64,000 bases of DNA, taken from positions 124,001-188,000 of the forward strand of contig JBAIAA010000786.1 of NCBI GenBank assembly GCA_037893245.1, read 5' to 3'. Position 1 is the stretch's first letter, and each line of letters begins with the position of its first letter. This document shows, in pieces, positions 35,900 through 50,006 of this stretch. Below the pieces are notes generated by a model that had not been told where the DNA came from, ran no database searches, and saw only the letters and a program-made list of their open reading frames with translations. The stretch is from Crossaster papposus (Eukaryota; Echinodermata; Asteroidea; Velatida; Solasteridae). The position numbers and the translations under genes are program-made.

Positions 35900-38226
35900 T
35901 GCACCGGCCGGGAATCGAACCCGGGCCTCCCGCGTGGCAGGCGAGAATTCTACCACTGAACCACCGGTGCTTCGCACGATTTCCTAAACACTCATTTCAG
36001 TTGAAAATACAATATTTAGAAAAATACATGTTAACAAAATTGCACCGGCCGGGAATCGAACCCGGGCCTCCCGCGTGGCAGGCAAGAATTCTACCACTGA
36101 ACCGCCGGTGCTTCGCACGATTTCCTAAACACTCATTCCAGTTGAAAATACAATATTTAGAAAAATACATGTTAACAAAATTGCACCGGCCGGGAATCGA
36201 ACCCGGGCCTCCCGCGTGGCAGGCGAGAATTCTACCACTGAACCACCGGTGCTTCGCACGATTTCCTAAACACTCATTTCAGTTGAAAATACAATATTTA
36301 GAAAAATACATGTTAACAAAATTGCACCGGCCGGGAATCGAACCCGGGCCTCCCGCGTGGCAGGCGAGAATTCTACCACTGAACCACCGGTGCTTCGCAC
36401 GATTTCCTAAACACTCATTCCAGTTGAAAATACAATATTTAGAAAAATACATGTTAACAAAATTGCACCGGCCGGGAATCGAACCCGGGCCTCCCGCGTG
36501 GCAGGCGAGAATTCTACCACTGAACCACCGGTGCTTCGCACGATTTCCTAAACACTCATTCCAGTTGAAAATACAATATTTAGAAAAATACATGTTAACA
36601 AAATTGCACCTGCCGGGAATCGAACCCGGGCCTCCCGCGTGGCAGGCGAGAATTCTACCACTGAACCACCGGTGCTTCGCACGATTTCCTAAACACTCAT
36701 TTCAGTTGAAAATACAATATTTAGAAAAATACATGTTAACAAAATTGCATCGGCAGGGAATCGAACCCGGGCCTCCCGCGTGGCAGGCGAGAATTCTACC
36801 ACTGAACCACCGGTGCTTCGCACGATTTCCTAAACACTCATTCCAGTTGAAAATACAATATTTAGGAAAATACATGTTAACAAAATTGCACCGGCCGGGA
36901 ATCGAACCCGGGCCTCCCGCGTGGCAGGCAAGAATTCTACCACTGAACCACCGGTGCTTCGCACGATTTCCTAAACACTCATGCCAGTTGAAAATACAAT
37001 ATTTAGAAAAATACATGTTAACAAAATTGCACCGGCCGGGAATCGAACCCGGGCCTCCCGCGTGGCAGGCGAGAATTCTACCACTGAACCACCGGTGCTT
37101 CGCACGATTTCCTAAACACTCATTCCAGTTGAAAATACAATATTTAGAAAAATACATGTTAAAAAAATTGCACCGGCCGGGAATCGAACCCGGGCCTCCC
37201 GCGTGGCAGGCGAGAATTCTACCACTGAACCACCGGTGCTTCGCACGATTTCCTAAACACTCATTTCATTTAAAAATACAATATTTAGAAAAATACATGT
37301 TAACAAAATTGCACCGGCCGGGAATCGAACCCGGGCCTCCCGCGTGGCAGGCGAGAATTCTACCACTGAACCACCGGTGCTTCGCACGATTTCATAAACA
37401 CTAATTTCAGTTGAAAATACAATATTTAGAAAAATACATGTTAACAAAATTGCACCGGCCGGGAATCGAACCCGGGCCTCCCGCGTGGCAGGCAAGAATT
37501 CTACCACTGAACCGCCGGTGCTTCGCACGATTTCCTAAACACTCATTCCAGTTGAAAATACAATATTTAGAAAAATACATGTTAACAAAATTGCACCGGC
37601 CGGGAATCGAACCCGGGCCTCCCGCGTGGCAGGCGAGAATTCTACCACTGAACCACCGGTGCTTCGCACGATTTCCTAAACACTCATTTCAGTTGAAAAT
37701 ACAATATTTAGAAAAATACATGTTAACAAAATTGCACCGGCCGGGAATCGAACCCGGGCCTCCCGCGTGGCAGGCGAGAATTCTACCACTGAACCACCGG
37801 TGCTTCGCACGATTTCCTAAACACTCATTCCAGTTGAAAATACAATATTTAGAAAAATACATGTTAACAAAATTGCACCGGCCGGGAATCGAGCCCGGGC
37901 CTCCCGCGTGGCAGGCGAGAATGCTACCACTGAACCACCGGTGCTTCGCACGATTTCCTAAACACTCATTCCAGTTGAAAATACAATATTTAGAAAAATA
38001 CATGTTAACAAAATTGCACCGGCCGGGAATCGAACCCGGGCCTCCCGCGTGGCAGGCGAGAATTCTACCACTGAACCACCGGTGCTTCGCACGATTTCCT
38101 AAACACTCATGCCAGTTGAAAATACAATATTTAGAAAAATACATGTTAACAAAATTGCACCGGCCGGGAATCGAACCCGGGCCTCCCGCGTGGCAGGCGA
38201 GAATTCTACCACTGAACCACCGGTGC
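35900..38226 (-). tRNA. Run 11: 17 tRNA-Gly(GCC) genes, S = 35900+141k, k=0-16
   Basis: Starts like runs 7 and 9 but switches near 36840 into a different series, making the 2404-bp repeat with the start of run 12. U8 to C at 36041 and 37451, C67 to A at 36605, G69A/G64U at 36746, C29 to U alone at 36887. 37169 has a T7 instead of a T4 terminator. Confidence 0.95.
37169..37239 (-). tRNA. tRNA-Gly(GCC) with T7 terminator
   Basis: A spacer C to A change on the plus strand extends the T4 terminator to T7 (37161-37167). Copies at 39573 and 41124 have the same change. Pol III release should be more efficient than at T4. Confidence 0.8.
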
Positions 38227-38269
38227 TTCGCACGATTTCCTAAACACTCATTCCAGTTGAAAATACAAT

Positions 38270-38283
38270 ATTTAGAATTTAGA
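38270..38283. repeat. 7-bp spacer duplication, copy 9
   Basis: 2404 bp after copy 8 (17 units + 7); the last one in the window. Confidence 0.92.
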
Positions 38284-41200
38284 AAAATACATGTTAACAA
38301 AATTGCACCGGCCGGGAATCGAACCCGGGCCTCCCGCGTGGCAGGCGAGAATTCTACCACTGAACCACCGGTGCTTCGCACGATTTCCTAAACACTCATT
38401 TCAGTTGAAAATACAATATTTAGAAAAATACATGTTAACAAAATTGCACCGGCCGGGAATCGAACCCGGGCCTCCCGCGTGGCAGGCAAGAATTCTACCA
38501 CTGAACCGCCGGTGCTTCGCACGATTTCCTAAACACTCATTCCAGTTGAAAATACAATATTTAGAAAAATACATGTTAACAAAATTGCACCGGCCGGGAA
38601 TCGAACCCGGGCCTCCCGCGTGGCAGGCGAGAATTCTACCACTGAACCACCGGTGCTTCGCACGATTTCCTAAACACTCATTTCAGTTGAAAATAAAATA
38701 TTTAGAAAAATACATGTTAACAAAATTGCACCGGCCGGGAATCGAACCCGGGCCTCCCGCGTGGCAGGCGAGAATTCTACCACTGAACCACCGGTGCTTC
38801 GCACGATTTCCTAAACACTCATTCCAGTTGAAAATACAATATTTAGAAAAATACATGTTAACAAAATTGCACCGGCCGGGAATCGAACCCGGGCCTCCCG
38901 CGTGGCAGGCGAGAATTCTACCACTGAACCACCGGTGCTTCGCACGATTTCCTAAACACTCATTCCAGTTGAAAATACAATATTTAGAAAAATACATGTT
39001 AACAAAATTGCACCTGCCGGGAATCGAACCCGGGCCTCCCGCGTGGCAGGCGAGAATTCTACCACTGAACCACCGGTGCTTCGCACGATTTCCTAAACAC
39101 TCATTTCAGTTGAAAATACAATATTTAGAAAAATACATGTTAACAAAATTGCATCGGCAGGGAATCGAACCCGGGCCTCCCGCGTGGCAGGCGAGAATTC
39201 TACCACTGAACCACCGGTGCTTCGCACGATTTCCTAAACACTCATTCCAGTTGAAAATACAATATTTAGGAAAATACATGTTAACAAAATTGCACCGGCC
39301 GGGAATCGAACCCGGGCCTCCCGCGTGGCAGGCAAGAATTCTACCACTGAACCACCGGTGCTTCGCACGATTTCCTAAACACTCATGCCAGTTGAAAATA
39401 CAATATTTAGAAAAATACATGTTAACAAAATTGCACCGGCCGGGAATCGAACCCGGGCCTCCCGCGTGGCAGGCGAGAATTCTACCACTGAACCACCGGT
39501 GCTTCGCACGATTTCCTAAACACTCATTCCAGTTGAAAATACAATATTTAGAAAAATACATGTTAAAAAAATTGCACCGGCCGGGAATCGAACCCGGGCC
39601 TCCCGCGTGGCAGGCGAGAATTCTACCACTGAACCACCGGTGCTTCGCACGATTTCCTAAACACTCATTTCATTTAAAAATACAATATTTAGAAAAATAC
39701 ATGTTAACAAAATTGCACCGGCCGGGAATCGAACCCGGGCCTCCCGCGTGGCAGGCGAGAATTCTACCACTGAACCACCGGTGCTTCGCACGATTTCATA
39801 AACACTAATTTCAGTTGAAAATACAATATTTAGAAAAATACATGTTAACAAAATTTCACCGGCCGGGAATCGAACCCGGGCCTCCCGCGTGGCAGGCAAG
39901 AATTCTACCACTGAACCGCCGGTGCTTCGCACGATTTCCTAAACACTCATTCCAGTTGAAAATACAATATTTAGAAAAATACATGTTAACAAAATTGCAC
40001 CGGCCGGGAATCGAACCCGGGCCTCCCGCGTGGCAGGCGAGAATTCTACCACTGAACCACCGGTGCTTCGCACGATTTCCTAAACACTCATTTCAGTTGA
40101 AAATACAATATTTAGAAAAATACATGTTAACAAAATTGCACCGGCCGGGAATCGAACCCGGGCCTCCCGCGTGGCAGGCGAGAATTCTACCACTGAACCA
40201 CCGGTGCTTCGCACGATTTCCTAAACACTCATTCCAGTTGAAAATACAATATTTAGAAAAATACATGTTAACAAAATTGCACCGGCCGGGAATCGAACCC
40301 GGGCCTCCCGCGTGGCAGGCGAGAATTCTACCACTGAACCACCGGTGCTTCGCACGATTTCCTAAACACTCATTCCAGTTGAAAATACAATATTTAGAAA
40401 AATACATGTTAACAAAATTGCACCTGCCGGGAATCGAACCCGGGCCTCCCGCGTGGCAGGCGAGAATTCTACCACTGAACCACCGGTGCTTCGCACGATT
40501 TCCTAAACACTCATTTCAGTTGAAAATACAATATTTAGAAAAATACATGTTAACAAAATTGCATCGGCAGGGAATCGAACCCGGGCCTCCCGCGTGGCAG
40601 GCGAGAATTCTACCACTGAACCACCGGTGCTTCGCACGATTTCCTAAACACTCATTTTAGTTGAAAATACAATATTTAGAAAAATACATGTTAACAAAAT
40701 TGCACCGGACGGGAATCGAACCTGGGCCTCCCGCGTGGCAGGCGAGAATTCTACCACTGAACCACCGGTGCTTCGCACGATTTCCTAAACACTCATTCCA
40801 GTTGAAAATACAATATTTAGGAAAATACATGTTAACAAAATTGCACCGGCCGGGAATCGAACCCGGGCCTCCCGCGTGGCAGGCGAGAATTCTACCACTG
40901 AACCACCGGTGCTTCGCACGATTTCCTAAACACTCATGCCAGTTGAAAATACAATATTTAGAAAAATACATGTTAACAAAATTGCACCGGCCGGGAATCG
41001 AACCCGGGCCTCCCGCGTGGCAGGCGAGAATTCTACCACTGAACCACCGGTGCTTCGCACGATTTCCTAAACACTCATTCCAGTTGAAAATACAATATTT
41101 AGAAAAATACATGTTAAAAAAATTGCACCGGCCGGGAATCGAACCCGGGCCTCCCGCGTGGCAGGCGAGAATTCTACCACTGAACCACCGGTGCTTCGCA

Positions 41201-41405
41201 CGATTTCCTAAACACTCATTTCATTTAAAAATACAATATTTAGAAAAATACATGTTAACAAAATTGCACCGGCCGGGAATCGAACCCGGGCCTCCCGCGT
41301 GGCAGGCGAGAATTCTACCACTGAACCACCGGTGCTTCGCACGATTTCATAAACACTAATTTCAGTTGAAAATACAATATTTAGAAAAATACATGTTAAC
41401 AAAAT

Positions 41406-41476
41406 AGCACCGGCCGGGAATCGAACCCGGGCCTCCCGCGTGGCAGGCGAGAATTCTACCACTGAACCACCGGTGC
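41406..41476 (-). tRNA. tRNA-Gly(GCC) with U73
   Basis: U73, body consensus. Preceded on the left by a spacer with CACTAATTTC rather than CACTCATTTC, a tag shared by most of the family. Confidence 0.85.
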
Positions 41477-42392
41477 TTCGCACGATTTCCTAAACACTCA
41501 TTTTAGTTGAAAATACAATATTTAGAAAAATACATGTTAACAAAATTGCACCGGCCGGGAATCGAACCCGGGCCTCCCGCGTGGCAGGCGAGAATTCTAC
41601 CACTGAACCACCGGTGCTTCGCACGATTTCCTAAACACTCATTTCAGTTGAAAATACAATATTTAGAAAAATACATGTTAACAAAATTGCACCGGGCGGG
41701 AATCGAACCCGGGCCTCCCGCGTGGCAGGCGAGAATTCTACCACTGAACCACCGGTGCTTCGCACGATTTCCTAAACACTCATTTTAGTTGAAAATACAA
41801 TATTTAGAAAAATACATGTTAACAAAATTGCACCGGCCGGAAATCGAACCCCGGCATCCCGCGTGGCAGGCGAGAATTCTACCACTGAACCACCGGTGCT
41901 TCGCACGATTTCCTAAACACTCATTTCAGTTGAAAATACAATATTTAGAAAAATACATGTTAACAAAATTGCACCGGCCGGGAATCGAACCCGGGCCTCC
42001 CGCGTGGCAGGCGAGAATTCTACCACTGAACCACCGGTGCTTCGCACGATTTCCTAAACACTCATTTCAGTTGAAAATACAATATTTAGAAAAATACATG
42101 TTAACAAAATTGCATCGGCAGGGAATCGAACCCGGGCCTCCCGCGTGGCAGGCGAGAATTCTACCACTGAACCACGGGTGCTTCGCACGATTTCCTAAAC
42201 ACTCATTTTAGTTGAAAATACAATATTTAGAAAAATACATGTTAACAAAATTGCACCGGACGGGAATCGAACCCGGGCCTCCCGCGTGGCAGGCGAGAAT
42301 TCTACCACTGAACCACCGGTGCTTCGCACGATTTCCTAAACACTCATTTCAGTTGAAAATACAACATTTAGAAAAATACATGTTAACAAAAT

Positions 42393-42463
42393 TGCACCGG
42401 CCGGGAATCGAACCCGGGCCTCCCGCGTGGGAGGCGAGAATTATACCACTGAACCACCGGTGC
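42393..42463 (-). tRNA. tRNA-Gly(CCC), G22 to U
   Basis: Lone CCC copy with G22 to U. Its 5' spacer has TCGCTCGATT in place of TCGCACGATT, a tag shared with 52684, 57054 and 61565. Confidence 0.85.
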
Positions 42464-42956
42464 TTCGCTCGATTTCCTAAACACTCATTTTAGTTGAAAA
42501 TACAATATTTAGAAAAATACATGTTAACAAAATTGCACCGGCCGGGAATCGAACCCGGGCATCCCGCGTGGCAGGCGAGAATTCTACCACTGAACCACCG
42601 GTGCTTCGCACGATTTCCTAAACACTCATTTCAGTTGAAAATACAATATTTAGAAAAATACATGTTAACAAAATTGCACCGGCCGGGAATCGAACCCGGG
42701 CCTCCCGCGTGGCAGGCGAGAATTCTACCACTGAACCACCGGTGCTTCGCACGATTTCCTAAACACTCATTTCAGTTGAAAATACAATATTTAGAAAAAT
42801 ACATGTTAACAAAATTGCACCGGCCGGGAATCGAACCCGGGCCTCCCGCTTGGCAGGCGAGAATTCTACCACTGAACCACCGGTGCTTCGCACGATTCCC
42901 TAAACACTCATTTTAGTTGAAAATACAATATTTAGAAAAATACATGTTAACAAAAT

Positions 42957-43027
42957 TGCACCGTTCAAGAATCGAACCCGGGCATCCCGCGTGGCAGGCG
43001 AGAATTCTACCACTGAACCACCTGTGC
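42957..43027 (-). pseudogene. Degenerate tRNA-Gly(GCC)
   Basis: Changes at bases 66, 65, 63 and 62 (acceptor and T stem), C5 to A and G45 to U. Plus-strand signature CCGTTCAAGAATCG replaces CCGGCCGGGAATCG. T stem and B box are damaged. Confidence 0.8.
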
Positions 43028-44084
43028 TTCGCACGATTTCCTAAAGACTCATTTCAGTTGAAAATACAATATTTAGTAAAATACATGTTAACAAAATTGC
43101 ACCGGCCGGGAATCGAACCCGGGCCTCCCGCGTGGCAGGCGAGAATTCTACCACTGAACCACCGGTGCTTCGCACGATTTCCTAAACACTCATTTCAGTT
43201 GAAAATACAATATTTAGAAAAATACATGTTAACAAAATTGCACCGGCCGGGAATCGAACCCGGGCCTCCCGCGTGGCAGGCGAGAATTCTACCACTGAAC
43301 CACCGGTGCTTCGCACGATTTCTTAAACACTCATTTCAGTTGAAAATACAATATTTAGAAAAATACATGTTAACAAAATTGCACCGGCCGGGAATCGAAC
43401 CCGGGCCTCCCGCGTGGCAGGCGAGCATTCTACCACTGAACCACAGGTGCTTCGCACGATTTCCTAAACACTCATTCCAGTTGAAAATACAATATTTAGA
43501 AAAATACATGTTAACAAAATTGCACCGGCCGGGAATCGAACCCGGGCCTCCCGCGTGGCAGGCGAGAATTCTACCACTGAACCACCAGTGCTTCCCACGA
43601 TTTCCTAAACACTCATTCCAGTTGAAAATACAATATTTAGAAAAATACATGTTAACAAAATTGCACCGGCCGGGAATCGAACCCGGGCCTCCCGCGTGGC
43701 AGGCGAGAATTCTACCACTGAACCACCGGTGCTTCGCACGATTTCCTAAACACTCATTCCAGTTGAAAATACAATATTTAGAAAAATACATGTTAACAAA
43801 ATTGCACCGGCCGGGAATCGAACCCGGGCCTCCCGCGTGGCAGGCGAGAATTCTACCACTGAACCACCGGTGCTTCGCACGATTTCCTAAACACTCATTT
43901 CATTTAAAAATACAATATTTAGAAAAATACATGTTAACAAAATTGCACCGGCCGGGAATCGAACCCGGGCCTCCCGCGTGGCAGGCGAGAATTCTACCAC
44001 TGAACCACCGGTGCTTCGCACGATTTCATAAACACTAATTTCAGTTGAAAATACAATATTTAGAAAAATACATGTTAACAAAAT

Positions 44085-44155
44085 AGCACCGGCCGGGAAT
44101 CGAACCCGGGCCTCCCGCGTGGCAGGCGAGAATTCTACCACTGAACCACCGGTGC
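44085..44155 (-). tRNA. tRNA-Gly(GCC) with U73
   Basis: U73 with the CACTAATTTC neighbour spacer. Confidence 0.85.
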
Positions 44156-45212
44156 TTCGCACGATTTCCTAAACACTCATTTTAGTTGAAAATACAATAT
44201 TTAGAAAAATACATGTTAACAAAATTGCACCGGCCGGAAATCGAACCCGGGCCTCCCGCGTGGCAGGCGAGAATTCTACCACTGAACCACCGGTGCTTCG
44301 CACGATTTCCTAAACACTCATTTTAGTTGAAAATACAATATTTAGAAAAATACATGTTAACAAAATTGCGCCGGCCGGAAATCGAACCCGGGCATCCAGC
44401 GTGGCAGGCGAGAATTCTACCACTGAACCACCGGTGCTTCGCACGATTTCCTAAACACTCATTTCAGTTGAAAATACAATATTTAGAAAAATACATGTTA
44501 ACAAAATTGCACCGGCCGGGAATCGAAACCGGGCCTCCCGCGTGGCAGGCGAGAATTCTACCACTGAACCACCGGTGCTTCGCACGATTTCCTAAACACT
44601 CATTTTAGTTGAAAATACAATATTTACAAAAATACATGTTAACAAAATTGCACCGGCCGGGAATCGAACCCGGGCCTCCCGCGTGGCAGGCGAGAATTCT
44701 ACCACTGAACCACCGGTGCTTCGCACGATTTCCTAAACACTCATTTCAGTTGAAAATACAATATTTAGAAAAATACATGTTAACAAAATTGCACCGGCCG
44801 GGAATCGAACCCGGGCCTCCCGCGTGGCAGGCGAGAATTCTACCACTGAACCACCGGTGCTTCGCACGATTTCCTAAACACTCATTTTAGTTGAAAATAC
44901 AATATTTAGAAAAATACATGTTAACAAAATTGCTCCGGCCGGGAATCGAACCCGGGCCTCCCGCGTGGCAGGCGAGAATTCTACCACTGAACCACCGGTG
45001 CTTCGCACGATTTCCTAAACACTCATTTCAGTTGAAAATACAATATTTAGAAAAATACATGTTAACAAAATTGCACCGGCCGGGAATCGAACCCGGGCCT
45101 CCCGCGTGGCAGGCGAGAATTCTACCACTGAACCACCGGTGCTTCGCACGATTCCCTAAACACTCATTTTAGTTGAAAATACAATATTTAGAAAAATACA
45201 TGTTAACAAAAT

Positions 45213-45283
45213 TGCACCGTTCAAGAATCGAACCCGGGCATCCCGCGTGGCAGGCGAGAATTCTACCACTGAACCACCTGTGC
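45213..45283 (-). pseudogene. Degenerate tRNA-Gly(GCC), duplicate
   Basis: Same set of changes as 42957 at +2256 bp. Confidence 0.8.
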
Positions 45284-46340
45284 TTCGCACGATTTCCTAA
45301 AGACTCATTTCAGTTGAAAATACAATATTTAGTAAAATACATGTTAACAAAATTGCACCGGCCGGGAATCGAACCCGGGCCTCCCGCGTGGCAGGCGAGA
45401 ATTCTACCACTGAACCACCGGTGCTTCGCACGATTTCCTAAACACTCATTTCAGTTGAAAATACAATATTTAGAAAAATACATGTTAACAAAATTGCACC
45501 GGCCGGGAATCGAACCCGGGCCTCCCGCGTGGCAGGCGAGAATTCTACCACTGAACCACCGGTGCTTCGCACGATTTCTTAAACACTCATTTCAGTTGAA
45601 AATACAATATTTAGAAAAATACATGTTAACAAAATTGCACCGGCCGGGAATCGAACCCGGGCCTCCCGCGTGGCAGGCGAGCATTCTACCACTGAACCAC
45701 AGGTGCTTCGCACGATTTCCTAAACACTCATTCCAGTTGAAAATACAATATTTAGAAAAATACATGTTAACAAAATTGCACCGGCCGGGAATCGAACCCG
45801 GGCCTCCCGCGTGGCAGGCGAGAATTCTACCACTGAACCACCAGTGCTTCCCACGATTTCCTAAACACTCATTCCAGTTGAAAATACAATATTTAGAAAA
45901 ATACATGTTAACAAAATTGCACCGGCCGGGAATCGAACCCGGGCCTCCCGCGTGGCAGGCGAGAATTCTACCACTGAACCACCGGTGCTTCGCACGATTT
46001 CCTAAACACTCATTCCAGTTGAAAATACAATATTTAGAAAAATACATGTTAACAAAATTGCACCGGCCGGGAATCGAACCCGGGCCTCCCGCGTGGCAGG
46101 CGAGAATTCTACCACTGAACCACCGGTGCTTCGCACGATTTCCTAAACACTCATTTCATTTAAAAATACAATATTTAGAAAAATACATGTTAACAAAATT
46201 GCACCGGCCGGGAATCGAACCCGGGCCTCCCGCGTGGCAGGCGAGAATTCTACCACTGAACCACCGGTGCTTCGCACTATTTCATAAACACTAATTTCAG
46301 TTGAAAATACAATATTTAGAAAAATACATGTTAACAAAAT

Positions 46341-46411
46341 ATCACCGGCCGGGAATCGAACCCGGGCCTCCCGCGTGGCAGGCGAGAATTCTACCACTGA
46401 ACCACCGGTGC
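46341..46411 (-). tRNA. tRNA-Gly(GCC) with U73 and A72
   Basis: Block copy of 44085 (+2256) that also has C72 to A, breaking the first acceptor pair G1-C72. Charging and 5' processing may be affected. Confidence 0.8.
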
Positions 46412-47609
46412 TTCGCACGATTTCCTAAACACTCATTTTAGTTGAAAATACAATATTTAGAAAAATACATGTTAACAAAATTGCACCGGCCGGAAATCGA
46501 ACCCGGGCCTCCCGCGTGGCAGGCGAGAATTCTACCACTGAACCACCGGTGCTTCGCACGATTTCCTAAACACTCATTTTAGTTGAAAATACAATATTTA
46601 GAAAAATACATGTTAACAAAATTGCGCCGGCCGGAAATCGAACCCGGGCATCCAGCGTGGCAGGCGAGAATTCTACCACTGAACCACCGGTGCTTCGCAC
46701 GATTTCCTAAACACTCATTTCAGTTGAAAATACAATATTTAGAAAAATACATGTTAACAAAATTGCACCGGCCGGGAATCGAACCCGGGCCTCCCGCGTG
46801 GCAGGCGAGAATTCTACCACTGAACCACCGGTGCTTCGCACGATTTCCTAAACACTCATTTTAGTTGAAAATACAATATTTACAAAAATACATGTTAACA
46901 AAATTGCACCGGCCGGGAATCGAACCCGGGCCTCCCGCGTGGCAGGCGAGAATTCTACCACTGAACCACCGGTGCTTCGCACGATTTCCTAAACACTCAT
47001 TTCAGTTGAAAATACAATATTTAGAAAAATACATGTTAACAAAATTGCACCGGCCGGGAATCGAACCCGGGCCTCCCGCGTGGCAGGCGAGAATTCTACC
47101 ACTGAACCACCGGTGCTTCGCACGATTTCCTAAACACTCATTTTAGTTGAAAATACAATATTTAGAAAAATACATGTTAACAAAATTGCTCCGGCCGGGA
47201 ATCGAACCCGGGCCTCCCGCGTGGCAGGCGAGAATTCTACCACTGAACCACCGGTGCTTCGCACGATTTCCTAAACACTCATTTCAGTTGAAAATACAAT
47301 ATTTAGAAAAATACATGTTAACAAAATTGCACCGGCCGGGAATCGAACCCGGGCCTCCCGCGTGGCAGGCGAGAATTCTACCACTGAACCACCGGTGCTT
47401 CGCACGATTTCCTAAACACTCATTTTAGTTGAAAATACAATATTTAGAAAAATACATGTTAACAAAATTGCACCGGCCGGGAATCGAACCCGGGCATCCC
47501 GCGTGGCAGGCGAGAATTCTACCACTGAACCACCGGTGTTTCGCACGATTTCCTAAACACTCATTTCAGTTGAAAATACAATATTTAGAAAAATACATGT
47601 TAACAAAAT

Positions 47610-47680
47610 TGCACCGGCCGGGAATCGAACCCGGGCCTCCCGCGTGGGAGGCGAGAATTCTACCACTGAACCACCGGTGC
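47610..47680 (-). tRNA. tRNA-Gly(CCC)
   Basis: Consensus body with CCC, followed on the right by the U27/U43 copy 47751. Confidence 0.93.
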
Positions 47681-48737
47681 TTCGCACGATTTCCTAAACA
47701 CTCATTTCAGTTGAAAATACAATATTTAGAAAAATACATGTTAACAAAATTGCACCGGCCGGGAATCGAACCCGGGCCTACCGCGTGGCAGGCGAAAATT
47801 CTACCACTGAACCACCGGTGCTTCGCACGATTTCCTAAACACTCATTTCAGTTGAAAATACAATATTTAGAAAAATACATGTTAACAAAATTGCACCGGC
47901 TGGGAATCGAACCCGGGCCTCCCGCGTGGCAGGCGAGAATTCTACCACTGAACCACCGGTGCTTCGCACGATTTCCTAAACACTCATTTCAGTTGAAAAT
48001 ACAATATTTAGAAAAATACATGTTAACAAAATTGCACCGGCCGGGAATCGAACCCGGGCCTACCGCGTGGCAGGCGAAAATTCCACCACTGAACCACCGA
48101 TGCTTCGCACGATTTCCTAAACACTCATTTCAGTTGAAAATACAATATTTAGAAAAATACATGTTAACAAAATTGCACCGGCCGGGAATCGAACCCGGGC
48201 CTCCCGCGTGGCAGGCGAGAATTCTACCACTGAACCACCAGTGCTTCCCACGATTTCCTAAACACTCATTCCAGTTGAAAATACAATATTTAGAAAAATA
48301 CATGTTAACAAAATTGCACCGGCCGGGAATCGAACCCGGGCCTCCCGCGTGGCAGGCGAGAATTCTACCACTGAACCACCGGTGCTTCGCACGATTTCCT
48401 AAACACTCATTCCAGTTGAAAATACAATATTTAGAAAAATACATGTTAACAAAATTGCACCGGCCGGGAATCGAACCCGGGCCTCCCGCGTGGCAGGCGA
48501 GAATTCTACCACTGAACCACCGGTGCTTCGCACGATTTCCTAAACACTCATTTCATTTAAAAATACAATATTTAGAAAAATACATGTTAACAAAATTGCA
48601 CCGGCCGGGAATCGAACCCGGGCCTCCCGCGTGGCAGGCGAGAATTCTACCACTGAACCACCGGTGCTTCGCACTATTTCATAAACACTAATTTCAGTTG
48701 AAAATACAATATTTAGAAAAATACATGTTAACAAAAT

Positions 48738-48808
48738 ATCACCGGCCGGGAATCGAACCCGGGCCTCCCGCGTGGCAGGCGAGAATTCTACCACTGAACC
48801 ACCGGTGC
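48738..48808 (-). tRNA. tRNA-Gly(GCC) with U73 and A72
   Basis: Block copy of 46341 at +2397. Confidence 0.8.
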
Positions 48809-50006
48809 TTCGCACGATTTCCTAAACACTCATTTTAGTTGAAAATACAATATTTAGAAAAATACATGTTAACAAAATTGCACCGGCCGGAAATCGAACC
48901 CGGGCCTCCCGCGTGGCAGGCGAGAATTCTACCACTGAACCACCGGTGCTTCGCACGATTTCCTAAACACTCATTTTAGTTGAAAATACAATATTTAGAA
49001 AAATACATGTTAACAAAATTGCGCCGGCCGGAAATCGAACCCGGGCATCCAGCGTGGCAGGCGAGAATTCTACCACTGAACCACCGGTGCTTCGCACGAT
49101 TTCCTAAACACTCATTTCAGTTGAAAATACAATATTTAGAAAAATACATGTTAACAAAATTGCACCGGCCGGGAATCGAACCCGGGCCTCCCGCGTGGCA
49201 GGCGAGAATTCTACCACTGAACCACCGGTGCTTCGCACGATTTCCTAAACACTCATTTTAGTTGAAAATACAATATTTACAAAAATACATGTTAACAAAA
49301 TTGCACCGGCCGGGAATCGAACCCGGGCCTCCCGCGTGGCAGGCGAGAATTCTACCACTGAACCACCGGTGCTTCGCACGATTTCCTAAACACTCATTTC
49401 AGTTGAAAATACAATATTTAGAAAAATACATGTTAACAAAATTGCACCGGCCGGGAATCGAACCCGGGCCTCCCGCGTGGCAGGCGAGAATTCTACCACT
49501 GAACCACCGGTGCTTCGCACGATTTCCTAAACACTCATTTTAGTTGAAAATACAATATTTAGAAAAATACATGTTAACAAAATTGCTCCGGCCGGGAATC
49601 GAACCCGGGCCTCCCGCGTGGCAGGCGAGAATTCTACCACTGAACCACCGGTGCTTCGCACGATTTCCTAAACACTCATTTCAGTTGAAAATACAATATT
49701 TAGAAAAATACATGTTAACAAAATTGCACCGGCCGGGAATCGAACCCGGGCCTCCCGCGTGGCAGGCGAGAATTCTACCACTGAACCACCGGTGCTTCGC
49801 ACGATTTCCTAAACACTCATTTTAGTTGAAAATACAATATTTAGAAAAATACATGTTAACAAAATTGCACCGGCCGGGAATCGAACCCGGGCATCCCGCG
49901 TGGCAGGCGAGAATTCTACCACTGAACCACCGGTGTTTCGCACGATTTCCTAAACACTCATTTCAGTTGAAAATACAATATTTAGAAAAATACATGTTAA
50001 CAAAAT

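Larger units (their letters stand above)
28740..36840. repeat. 2693-bp (19-unit) higher-order repeat, about three units
   Basis: The order of variants and the 12-copy and 7-copy spacing between 7-bp duplications recur at 2693 bp. Unit starts aligned on the duplications are 29520, 32213 and 34906. The first unit has private changes (29520 G45U, 30225 U70A); the later two look almost identical. Confidence 0.85.
35900..40277. repeat. 2404-bp (17-unit) higher-order repeat, two units
   Basis: 35900-38303 and 38304 onward share the same variant order, including T7 terminators (37169, 39573). Differences include a spacer AAAATAT near 38697 and C72 to A at 39855. The match ends near 40278, where the left copy has A23 to C and the right does not. 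Confidence 0.82.
42957..47468. repeat. 2256-bp (16-unit) higher-order repeat, two units
   Basis: Degenerate copies (42957, 45213), U73 copies (44085, 46341) and intervening variants recur at 2256 bp. The right unit has gained C72 to A at 46341 and a G to T spacer change near 46278. Confidence 0.83.
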
